Shown piece by piece: positions 6,151 to 15,169 of a DNA stretch of 18,343 bases (position 1 is the stretch's first letter; every line of letters begins with the position of its first letter). The notes beneath the pieces were generated by a model that ran no database searches, had not been told where the DNA came from, and saw only the letters and a program-made list of their open reading frames with translations. The position numbers and the translations under genes were made by a program. This stretch comes from Rhodospirillales bacterium (lineage in GTDB: Bacteria > Pseudomonadota > Alphaproteobacteria > Micavibrionales > UBA2020), in assembly GCA_023266795.1 (NCBI GenBank), contig JAHFPI010000014.1, positions 1 through 18,343 on the forward strand, written 5' to 3'.

Positions 6151-7230
6151 GTGGCTGAACAAGACGACTCAATGGACGAGAGCCAGAAGACGGAAGACCC
6201 CACCCCGCGAAAGCTGGAGGAGGCCCGCAAGCGCGGTCAGGTCGTCTACAGCCGCGAGATCAACAACTGGATCGTTATTTTCACCGCCACAATGCTGGTG
6301 GTCATGGCCGGCCCCGGCATCATGTCCGACATCAAGGATGTGCTGAAAAATTTTATCGAGCAGTCCTATGCCGTGCCTATGGACCCTGTCGGGCTGGGCA
6401 ATGTCCTGCAATTGCTTTTCCTGCGCATCGGCGGGGATATTGTCCTGCCGCTGCTGTTCCTGGCCTTTGCGGGGGCCCTGTCGGGATTCATGCAGACCGG
6501 CCCGATTTTCACTTTCGATCCCATCAGGCCTGACTTTTCAAAAATATCCATCATCAAGGGATTGGGGCGCCTTTTTTCGAGCCGTTCCGTCATTGAGCTT
6601 GTCAAGGGGATCACCAAGCTGGTTCTGGTGTCGGTGGCGGGCATCATCGTTCTGCGGCCATATTTCAATACCGTCGAGCATTTCGTCGGGCTCGATTTCT
6701 CTCAGGCTCTGTTCGAGCTGCAATCGCTGTTTCTCAAAATGATGATGGCGGTTCTAGGCGTCCTGTTTTTTCTGGCGATTGTGGACTATGCGTTCCAGCG
6801 CGCCGAATTCATGAAGAACATGCGCATGAGCAAGCAGGACATAAAAGAAGAATACCGGCAGACCGAAGGGGACCCGCAGATCAAGGGCCGTCTGCGCCAG
6901 CTCCGCGAGCAGCGCGCCCGCCAGCGCATGATGCAGGCTGTGCCCAAGGCCGATGTCGTCATCACCAACCCGACGCACTATGCCGTCGCCCTGAAATATG
7001 ATTCCAAGGAAATGGACGCCCCCACCATGGTCGCCAAGGGCGTCGATGCCATTGCGGAGAAGATCAAGCAGGTCGCTAAGGAAAACAACGTGCCCATCGT
7101 GGAAAACGCCATACTGGCCCGCGCCCTCTACGGCTCGATGGAGATCGACCAGACCATTCCACGCGACCACTATAAAGCCGTGGCGGAAGTGATTTCATAT
7201 GTCTTCAAACTTAAAGGGAAAAGAGTTTAA
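6151..7230 (+). CDS. flhB: Flagellar export switch protein FlhB
   Basis: FlhB controls the switch of export specificity from rod-hook to filament substrates. The 359-residue protein starts with the conserved cytoplasmic stretch KTEDPTPRKLEEARKRGQV, has four membrane segments up to about residue 215, and then a cytoplasmic domain with the autocleavage motif N273-P-T-H276 (cut between N and P). The end, AVAEVISYVFKLKGKRV, is typical. The start is the GTG at 6151, with GGAG nine bases upstream in the end of fliR; an ATG at 6172 is a possible alternative. The cckA start follows two bases after the stop. A second, cleavage-site-less FlhB C-domain homologue is encoded at 1762-2133. Confidence 0.96.
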   Translation: MAEQDDSMDESQKTEDPTPRKLEEARKRGQVVYSREINNWIVIFTATMLVVMAGPGIMSDIKDVLKNFIEQSYAVPMDPVGLGNVLQLLFLRIGGDIVLPLLFLAFAGALSGFMQTGPIFTFDPIRPDFSKISIIKGLGRLFSSRSVIELVKGITKLVLVSVAGIIVLRPYFNTVEHFVGLDFSQALFELQSLFLKMMMAVLGVLFFLAIVDYAFQRAEFMKNMRMSKQDIKEEYRQTEGDPQIKGRLRQLREQRARQRMMQAVPKADVVITNPTHYAVALKYDSKEMDAPTMVAKGVDAIAEKIKQVAKENNVPIVENAILARALYGSMEIDQTIPRDHYKAVAEVISYVFKLKGKRV

Positions 7231-7232
7231 AC

Positions 7233-9737
<2,505 letters not shown>

Positions 9738-9757
9738 TGATATTTGAGTTTGAGTTT

Positions 9758-9768
9758 AACTTACTTCG
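9758..9768 (+). repeat. Left arm of inverted repeat flanking the AT-rich gene
   Basis: AACTTACTTCG here is the exact reverse complement of CGAAGTAAGTT at 10710-10720. Extending outward, about 15 of 19 positions still pair. The left copy lies 21 bases after the cckA stop. Together the arms bracket the AT-rich gene at 9821-10717 almost exactly. It could be the edge of an inserted unit or chance. Confidence 0.4.
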
Positions 9769-9820
9769 GCACCTCTGATACTGGAGGCAAGTTTCTCTTA
9801 AAATTATGAGACACACGTAA

Positions 9821-10717
9821 ATGCCTCTTTTTGATGAAACAATTTGCACTTTTAATGATAACTGCCAAAAGCTGGCAACGGATGCAAAAACAGTAGACGG
9901 AGCCGTCGAGTACCTGAGACATTTAGAAAAGCTCTGGGAGGGATATGCCCCCTATGCTTCTCCTAGTTTTCAACGTCAATTTCTGTCAGATTCCAGCAAG
10001 TATTATTCGCTTACATGGGAAATGTTATTGGGAAATGCTCTAGTAGAGCATGGATACAACCTATTGCCCAACCTGTCAGACGATGCACCAGACCTTTGTG
10101 TGCAGCACAATGGACAAAAGATTTGGATTGAATGCTGCCTTCCCGAAAGAGGTGATCCTGCCCTTCCAGATAGCGTGCCAGAGCCAATTGCCGATGGCAA
10201 TGCCCATGAAGTCCACCACGATAGAAGCGTGTTAAGATGCACCAGCTCTTTGCGTAGTAAAAAAGATCAGCACTTAAGATGGCTCAAGAATGGTGTATGT
10301 CGCGTCGAAGATGCTTTTGTAATTGCGATCAGCGGAAAAAATCTACAGCTTTCAATTTATGAAAAATCTTTACCTCAAATACTGCGCGCCTTATATGGGA
10401 TTGGTGATTTATTCGCTGTTTTTTCTCCCGATAAGCTTAGCGCGGCGACGGGTGGATACCACAAGAAGGAAAAGGTAAGGAAAAATAACAAAGAAGAAAT
10501 TCCAACAACTTTTTTCCTGCACGAAGAAAATCAGCATATAGATGGGGTGTTATTTTCTAAAGACTGGATTATGCATTGGTCATCTTCACCGAAGCATTGC
10601 TTTGTTGAAAATATAAAGGCAAAAAACAAACTTTCTCCTATTTTTGAAAAGATTTGCCAAACCTATGAGTACACTGAAAACAGCATATCTTTTAAAAAAT
10701 CAAAGCAGTCGAAGTAA
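9821..10717 (+). CDS. Uncharacterised protein, PD-(D/E)XK nuclease-like motifs
   Basis: A 298-residue soluble protein with no signal peptide. Residues 64-108 look like a variant restriction-endonuclease fold: helix E67 (TWEMLLGNALVEHGYNL), then P90-D91 and, after a beta hairpin, I-W-I-E104-C105-C106-L-P. In the classical motif PD..ExK the last position is lysine; here it is cysteine, so the catalytic lysine is missing or supplied elsewhere. I recall proteins with the similar pattern WExxL...GPD...WIEAxxP, mostly uncharacterised. The rest, including a lysine-rich stretch near 222-233 and a C-terminal tail KKSKQSK, is unassigned. The gene is much AT-richer than cckA and recA and lies between inverted repeats, so recent acquisition is likely. 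No clear ribosome site precedes the ATG. It could be a defence or mobile-element nuclease, or simply an inactive homologue. Confidence 0.7.
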   Translation: MPLFDETICTFNDNCQKLATDAKTVDGAVEYLRHLEKLWEGYAPYASPSFQRQFLSDSSKYYSLTWEMLLGNALVEHGYNLLPNLSDDAPDLCVQHNGQKIWIECCLPERGDPALPDSVPEPIADGNAHEVHHDRSVLRCTSSLRSKKDQHLRWLKNGVCRVEDAFVIAISGKNLQLSIYEKSLPQILRALYGIGDLFAVFSPDKLSAATGGYHKKEKVRKNNKEEIPTTFFLHEENQHIDGVLFSKDWIMHWSSSPKHCFVENIKAKNKLSPIFEKICQTYEYTENSISFKKSKQSK

Positions 10718-10720
10718 GTT
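10710..10720 (-). repeat. Right arm of inverted repeat flanking the AT-rich gene
   Basis: CGAAGTAAGTT is the reverse complement of the copy at 9758-9768. It contains the stop codon (TAA, 10715-10717) of the nuclease-like gene, so if the repeat marks an insertion edge, the gene's last codons are part of it. Confidence 0.4.
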
Positions 10721-10772
10721 GAAATAGCAAATGAGCATATTGGCCCTCGTTTTCCCCCTTTTCAAAAACCCG

Positions 10773-10801
10773 TTGACATGCTTTATGTAATATAGTAACC
10801 T
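10773..10801 (+). promoter_or_regulatory. Candidate promoter for the ankyrin-repeat gene
   Basis: A perfect -35 hexamer TTGACA (10773-10778) is followed 17 bases later by TAACCT (10796-10801), a poor -10. TATAGT at 10791-10796 is a better hexamer but only 12 bases from the -35. The site is about 40 bases upstream of the chosen start. Confidence 0.35.
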
Positions 10802-10841
10802 CCCTGCTCCATCTGACCCACCTATGCGCAGGATACAGAGA

Positions 10842-11783
10842 ATGCCTACAGAACCCGTTGCCAATACCCTCGCCGTCGCGGACGAAATGGACGTGGCTAT
10901 CGACGCAGGAGATATAAAGGCCGTCAAAGCCCTGCTGGAGCAGGGGGCTGATATTGAAGGAAAGGACCGGAACGGTTTTACGCCCGTGTTCGTGGCGGCG
11001 CTCCACAACAAGACGGAAATCATGCGCCTGCTGATCGACCGTGGCGCCGACATCGAGCATGTGACCGATGATGCGGGTGACAGCCTGCTGGTGCATGTGG
11101 TGCTGAACAACAACGTGGAGATCACGCAACTGCTGATCGCCAAAGGCGCAGACCTCGATAAACCGAGAAATAATGACGAGACTCCGCTCACAATGGCCAC
11201 TTTCAAGCAATTGCCGGAGATGATACGCATGCTGCTCAATGCGGGCGCCGATATTGACGGGAAGAACGCTCAGGGCAACACGGCCCTGTTCGCCGCTACA
11301 AGCTGGGATCATCCGTTGATGGCCCGTCTGTTGCTCGATAAAGGTGCTGACGTCAACGTCTGCGGCAAAGATGGCCGCAGCCCGCTCAGTGTGGCGGCGC
11401 TGAACGGCAACATAGGGTTGACGCGCCTTCTCCTCGCCAAAGGCGCGGACCTTAATCAACAGAGCGTTGCGGGCATGACACCGCTGATGGAAGCCGTCGT
11501 CTTTAACCAGCCGGAGAGCGTGCGCCTTCTGCTCGAAAAAGGCGCCGACATCGACATACAGGATGCTAACGGCAATACGGCGATGACCCATGCCTCGGAA
11601 GATGATCGTCAGGAAACGTCACGGCTGCTGATGGAATTCATTGAAACCAGAGAGCGCCGCGCCGCTGAAAACGCAAAAGCGGAAGCCGCTGCACAGGAAC
11701 AGACCCGCCACGCCGCCGTCGCCCTGAAACAGCAATCCCTGAAAAAGCTGGCGCAGCAGAACAGACCGAAGATCGGGTTTTAA
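10842..11783 (+). CDS. Ankyrin-repeat protein
   Basis: A protein of 313 residues from the ATG at 10842, which has AGGA eight bases upstream; an upstream in-frame ATG at 10824 lacks a ribosome site. It consists of about eight ankyrin repeats, each with the recurring pattern ..TPL..A......(I/L)..LL(I/L)..GAD(I/L/V)...: GADIEGKD, GADIEHVT, GADLDKPR, GADIDGKN, GADVNVCG, GADLNQQS, GADIDIQD, with a last degenerate unit. The first repeat is partial. After the repeats comes a charged, alanine-rich helical tail of about 45 residues. There is no signal peptide, so it should act in the cytoplasm or be exported by a non-Sec route. Ankyrin repeats bind other proteins; the partner cannot be told. Its stop codon overlaps that of the convergent DUF1566 gene. 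Confidence 0.92.
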   Translation: MPTEPVANTLAVADEMDVAIDAGDIKAVKALLEQGADIEGKDRNGFTPVFVAALHNKTEIMRLLIDRGADIEHVTDDAGDSLLVHVVLNNNVEITQLLIAKGADLDKPRNNDETPLTMATFKQLPEMIRMLLNAGADIDGKNAQGNTALFAATSWDHPLMARLLLDKGADVNVCGKDGRSPLSVAALNGNIGLTRLLLAKGADLNQQSVAGMTPLMEAVVFNQPESVRLLLEKGADIDIQDANGNTAMTHASEDDRQETSRLLMEFIETRERRAAENAKAEAAAQEQTRHAAVALKQQSLKKLAQQNRPKIGF

Positions 11784-12376
11784 ACTTGTAAACGCGGCAC
11801 CGCGCGGACGCAGCGCACCGAGTGAAGATCGGTCTTGCTGAACCAGCCGAAGCTTCCGGATATGAAATCCTTCCTCATTGCACAGCTTAGATTGCTGCTG
11901 AGCTCCGTGGACGACCAGTAGTAGCTGGAATCCGTGGAGTAATTTTCATTATGGATGCGTTGGGATGCTTTATTGTAAGTATGCTGGAACGCCCCGATGC
12001 TTTTGCTATTGAACATCTCATCCAGAATACGCGGCTCATTTTTGCCGCTATAGGGAGGCACCATCCAGTCATCATGGCCATGCGCCTTCAGTTTTTTTGC
12101 ATAGGCGGCCGCAGCATTGAAATCCATCAGCAGGTTTTTGCCGTTCCCGTCCCTGGCGTCCTCAGCCGTCGCAAACCAGTCCTTGTCGTTGTAGCAGCCA
12201 AGATAGATCGTGCCGTCCGGCATGACTTCGCCGGTTTTGGCGTTTGCGAACGCTTTTTCCTCCGCCTCTCTGGCCAGTTGTTCATCTGACTTCGGCGCGA
12301 TATGGGGCGCTCGCCGCGTTAAAAACTTTACGGCTTTTTTCTGTTCTTCTGTGAGATCGTTTTGTTTGTCCGCCAT
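11780..12376 (-). CDS. DUF1566 (Lcl-type) domain protein
   Basis: A 198-residue protein. Residues about 84-193 match the DUF1566/Lcl C-terminal domain: MDFNAAAAYAKKLKAHGHDDWMVPP, then an insert, then YYWSSTE (152-158) and the terminal S-V-R-C-V-R-A. The upstream part contains TGEVMPDGTIYLGCYND, a leader seen in related paralogues, preceded by a charged helical N-terminus. There is no signal peptide or lipobox, although many DUF1566 proteins are secreted. The domain has a C-type-lectin-like fold, and relatives serve as variable proteins of diversity-generating retroelements, but no reverse transcriptase or template repeat is in the window. AAGAGCGGA precedes the ATG. Its 3' end overlaps the ankyrin gene stop in the shared bases TTAA, with no terminator between them. 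Confidence 0.85.
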   Translation of the reverse strand: MADKQNDLTEEQKKAVKFLTRRAPHIAPKSDEQLAREAEEKAFANAKTGEVMPDGTIYLGCYNDKDWFATAEDARDGNGKNLLMDFNAAAAYAKKLKAHGHDDWMVPPYSGKNEPRILDEMFNSKSIGAFQHTYNKASQRIHNENYSTDSSYYWSSTELSSNLSCAMRKDFISGSFGWFSKTDLHSVRCVRAVPRLQV

Positions 12377-12405
12377 GATTCCGCTCTTGGTCTATTATGT
12401 AATTT

Positions 12406-12435
12406 TTAATAGCCTATTTTATTGTCATATGTCAA
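12406..12435 (-). promoter_or_regulatory. Candidate promoter of the DUF1566 gene
   Basis: On the minus strand a perfect TTGACA (12430-12435) is followed after 18 bases by TATTAA (12406-12411), about 30 bases before the ATG. The -35 sits in a near-perfect dyad, ATTGTCATATGTCAAT (12421-12436, 14 of 16 positions symmetric), which could be a regulator site. Confidence 0.45.
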
Positions 12436-12465
12436 TAAAACAAATATCAATATAAGCGCAACACA

Positions 12466-12496
12466 TTGATATTATTAATCTAATATAAACTATAAA
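12466..12496 (+). promoter_or_regulatory. Candidate recA promoter upstream of the SOS box
   Basis: TTGATA (12466-12471) and TATAAA (12491-12496) are separated by 19 bases in very AT-rich DNA. If this is the promoter, the LexA box at 12503-12517 covers the transcription start. An alternative pair, TTGTTG (12522-12527) and TGTACA (12545-12550), would put the operator just upstream of the -35. Confidence 0.35.
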
Positions 12497-12502
12497 ATAT
12501 CT

Positions 12503-12517
12503 GTTCCTCTCTTGTTC
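12503..12517 (+). promoter_or_regulatory. LexA operator (SOS box) of recA
   Basis: GTTC-N7-GTTC with spacer CTCTCTT is an exact match to the direct-repeat LexA box described for alphaproteobacteria, which differs from the E. coli palindrome. It lies 100 bases ahead of the recA start. A degenerate copy in the other orientation (GAAC-N7-GTAC, 12535-12549) lies 17 bases downstream. Confidence 0.85.
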
Positions 12518-12616
12518 TTTTTTGTTGCATACAAGAACAAATCATGTACAGTTGAATTCATGAGTTCTTCTGATTGATACCCACCCGCCAATGTGAGACA
12601 AGAAAGGAATACCCAA

Positions 12617-13756
12617 ATGTCTGCTGTCACCCAACTCCGTCCCGAAGGAAAAAACGAAATGAACGCGGCTGAAAAACAAAAGGCGCTTGATGCGGCGTTG
12701 AGCCAGATCGAAAAGGCTTTCGGCAAGGGCTCCATCATGCAGCTCGGCAGCAACGCCCATCAGGAGGTGGAGGTCATCTCCACCGGCTCCCTCGGGCTGG
12801 ACATCGCGCTGGGCATCGGCGGCCTGCCGCGCGGCCGGATTGTCGAGATTTACGGGCCGGAAAGCTCCGGTAAAACCACCCTCGCCCTGCAGGTCATCGC
12901 CGAGGCGCAAAAACTGGGCGGCCACTGCGCCATTATCGACGCGGAACACGCCCTCGACCCCTCCTACGCCGCCAAGCTGGGCTGCGACATCTCGAGCCTG
13001 CTGATCTCCCAGCCGGATGCCGGCGAGCAGGCGCTGGAAATCGCCGATACCCTCGTCCGCTCCGGCTCTCTGGACGTGCTGGTGGTCGACTCCGTCGCCG
13101 CCCTCGTCCCCCGCGCCGAGCTGGAAGGCGAAATGGGCGACAGCCATATGGGCTTGCAGGCGCGCCTTATGAGCCAGGCATTGCGCAAACTCACCGCCTC
13201 CATCTCCAAATCGCAGACCATCGTCATCTTCATCAACCAGATACGCATGAAAATCGGCGTGATGTTCGGCAACCCCGAAACCACTACCGGCGGCAACGCG
13301 CTCAAATTCTACGCCTCGGTGCGCCTCGATATCCGCCGCATCGGCGCCATCAAGGACAAGGAAGTGATCGTCGGCAACCTGACCAAAGTAAAAGTCGTCA
13401 AGAACAAGATGGCCCCGCCCTTCCGCGTCGTCGAATTCGACATCATGTACGGCGAGGGTATTTCCAAGGAAGGCGAGATCATCGACCTCGGCGTCAATGC
13501 CAACGTCATCGAGAAATCAGGCGCCTGGTTCTCCTACAACGGCGAGCGCATCGGACAGGGCCGCGAGAATACCCGCAAATTCCTCAAGGACAACCCGAAA
13601 ATTTCCGCCGAGATCGAAAAGAAAATCCGCGAGAACTCCGGAACGGTCGCCGGCGCGATGCTGGCCGGCGGGCCCGATGAAGCGGCGAATAGCGACGACG
13701 GCGACGATGCCCCGGCTTCTCCTGCAAAACCCAAGAAAGGCAAACCTCCCGAATAG
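12617..13756 (+). CDS. recA: Recombinase RecA
   Basis: RecA forms filaments on single-stranded DNA, catalyses strand exchange and triggers LexA self-cleavage in the SOS response. The 379-residue protein has the Walker A motif GPESSGKTT, the catalytic Glu region IIDAEHALDP, Walker B LDVLVVDSVAALVP, the L1/L2 region (..GEMGDSHMGLQARLMSQALR.. and FINQIRMKIGVMFGNPETTTGG) and the RecA signature ALKFYASVRLDIRR. The C-terminal domain ends in an acidic stretch (DDGDDA) and then, unusually, a basic tail SPAKPKKGKPPE. I choose the ATG at 12617, which has AAGGA eight bases upstream; an in-frame ATG-like start at 12593 has no ribosome site. Regulated by LexA at 12503-12517. It ends at a strong terminator shared with pgi. 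Confidence 0.98.
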   Translation: MSAVTQLRPEGKNEMNAAEKQKALDAALSQIEKAFGKGSIMQLGSNAHQEVEVISTGSLGLDIALGIGGLPRGRIVEIYGPESSGKTTLALQVIAEAQKLGGHCAIIDAEHALDPSYAAKLGCDISSLLISQPDAGEQALEIADTLVRSGSLDVLVVDSVAALVPRAELEGEMGDSHMGLQARLMSQALRKLTASISKSQTIVIFINQIRMKIGVMFGNPETTTGGNALKFYASVRLDIRRIGAIKDKEVIVGNLTKVKVVKNKMAPPFRVVEFDIMYGEGISKEGEIIDLGVNANVIEKSGAWFSYNGERIGQGRENTRKFLKDNPKISAEIEKKIRENSGTVAGAMLAGGPDEAANSDDGDDAPASPAKPKKGKPPE

Positions 13757-13798
13757 CCTCTGAACAACCCCACACACGACCCCTGTTTCAGAGAAGAG

Positions 13799-13827
13799 AA
13801 AGAGCCGGTATTCCCTACCGGCTCTTT
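13799..13827. terminator. Bidirectional intrinsic terminator between recA and pgi
   Basis: A perfect 12-bp stem, AAAGAGCCGGTA / TACCGGCTCTTT, with loop TTCCC. On the plus strand it is followed by T-rich TTTACTTTTT, terminating recA; on the minus strand the stem ends in TTT. The right arm includes the first two bases of the pgi stop codon (13826-13828), so the hairpin forms right at the end of the pgi message. Confidence 0.9.
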
Positions 13828-15169
13828 ACTTTTTGGCCAGTTTTTTAGCGATCAGCTTGCCCATCTCCACGCCGCACTGGTCAAAGCTGTTGATGCCCCA
13901 CAACACGCCCTGAACAAATATTTTGTGTTCATACAGCGCCATCAGCATCCCCAGAGTCTCCGGCGTGACCTCTTTTACCATCAGCAGCGTGCTGGGGCGC
14001 CCGCCGGGCAGGTTATTTTGCGGCTCGGCGGCGTTCTTTTCGCCCGCGTGAAGGATATTGGCCTGAAAGATACAGTTCCTGTTGTCCATCGTCGTGACAA
14101 ATTCGATAGGAACAATATCCGTCCCCTGATGCAGCCACTGGAAAAAGCTGTGCTGCGCGTCATAACCCAGCAAGCCGAAAACGATCGGGCCGGTCGAGCC
14201 TTTGACCTTTTTGCCGTTCAGTTCGACCGATTTCCCGTTGCTCTCCATATCCAGCTGCTGCAGCCATAACGGGAAGAATTCCAGCTGCGGCGGATACGGG
14301 ATCGACGCATAGGCGGGATATTTGAAGAAATTGCGGTGCGCCATGCCGATCAGCGCCATCATGACGGGAATGTTCTTCGTCAACGGTGCTTTTCTGAAAT
14401 GCGCGTCAATCTTGCGCCCGCCGTCCAGAAACTTATAAAAATTCTCCGCGCCCACCAGCATCATCGTCGTGATTCCGACCGCCGACCATGTGCTGTAACG
14501 CCCGCCAACCCAGTCCCAGAACTTGAATGTGTTTTCTTCCGGAATACCCCACTTGACCGCCCCCGCGATATTCACCGTCACGCCGATAAAATGTTTCGCG
14601 GATTTGCCGCCTTTTGCCTTGAACCAGTTGTAGGCAATCTCGGCCTGCCCCAGCGTTTCCGGCGTCGTGAACGTTTTCGACACCACCACGAAAAGTGTCG
14701 TTTCCGGCGAGAGCCGTTTCAGCGTCTCCTGTATATCATCCGAAACGAAATGCGCGGTCAGGCGCGGATGGTGATGCGCCGCCAGCGCGCGCGTGACCAT
14801 CCGTGGGCCGAGGTAACTGCCGCCGATGCCGATATGGACGACATCCGTGATCGGCTTTCCCGAATAGCCGCAATACTTCCCGGAGCGCACGCGGTCAGAA
14901 AAATCCTCCATCCGGCCAAGCACTTCATAAACGCCGGCAACGACATCCTTCCCGTCCACATATATTTTTTCGCTGCGTTTGGCGCGAAGCGCGGTATGCA
15001 GGACGGCCCAGTTGCTCGTCTTGTTAATTTTCTCGCCGGTGAACATATCCTTGCGCCGCCCGATAAGGTCGCGCTGGCGCGCCAGCTTTGTCAGCGTCTG
15101 GAGGTTACTCTTGCTGAGAAAAGTTCTCGAATAATCGAAAACCAGCCCGTTAAATTTTATGACTTTCAT
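13826..15169 (-). CDS. pgi: Glucose-6-phosphate isomerase (compact form)
   Basis: The enzyme interconverts glucose 6-phosphate and fructose 6-phosphate in glycolysis and gluconeogenesis. Both PGI signatures are present: DWVGGRYSTWSAVG (219-232) and FVQGVLWGINSFDQCGVEMG (418-437). Sugar-phosphate-binding loops are also visible: HIGIGGSYLGP (112-122), VSKTFTTPET (163-172) and QHSFFQWLHQGT (339-350), with H340 and the C-terminal K438. At 447 residues it is about 100 shorter than the E. coli type and close to Bacillus-size enzymes. In the loop where many enzymes have WGEPGTNGQH, it reads FGLLGYDAQH, so the usual catalytic Glu aligns with L333. The ATG lies 20 bases inside the 3' end of the upstream GH13 gene, so the two are translationally coupled. 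Confidence 0.93.
   Translation of the reverse strand: MKVIKFNGLVFDYSRTFLSKSNLQTLTKLARQRDLIGRRKDMFTGEKINKTSNWAVLHTALRAKRSEKIYVDGKDVVAGVYEVLGRMEDFSDRVRSGKYCGYSGKPITDVVHIGIGGSYLGPRMVTRALAAHHHPRLTAHFVSDDIQETLKRLSPETTLFVVVSKTFTTPETLGQAEIAYNWFKAKGGKSAKHFIGVTVNIAGAVKWGIPEENTFKFWDWVGGRYSTWSAVGITTMMLVGAENFYKFLDGGRKIDAHFRKAPLTKNIPVMMALIGMAHRNFFKYPAYASIPYPPQLEFFPLWLQQLDMESNGKSVELNGKKVKGSTGPIVFGLLGYDAQHSFFQWLHQGTDIVPIEFVTTMDNRNCIFQANILHAGEKNAAEPQNNLPGGRPSTLLMVKEVTPETLGMLMALYEHKIFVQGVLWGINSFDQCGVEMGKLIAKKLAKK

Noticed and set aside
10692..11591. A 299-codon minus-strand frame across the ankyrin gene
   Set aside because: Antisense shadow of regular ankyrin repeats; its own periodicity follows from the repeats on the other strand.
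11780..12376. A complete diversity-generating retroelement around the DUF1566 gene
   Set aside because: No reverse transcriptase, accessory gene or template repeat was found on either strand in the window.
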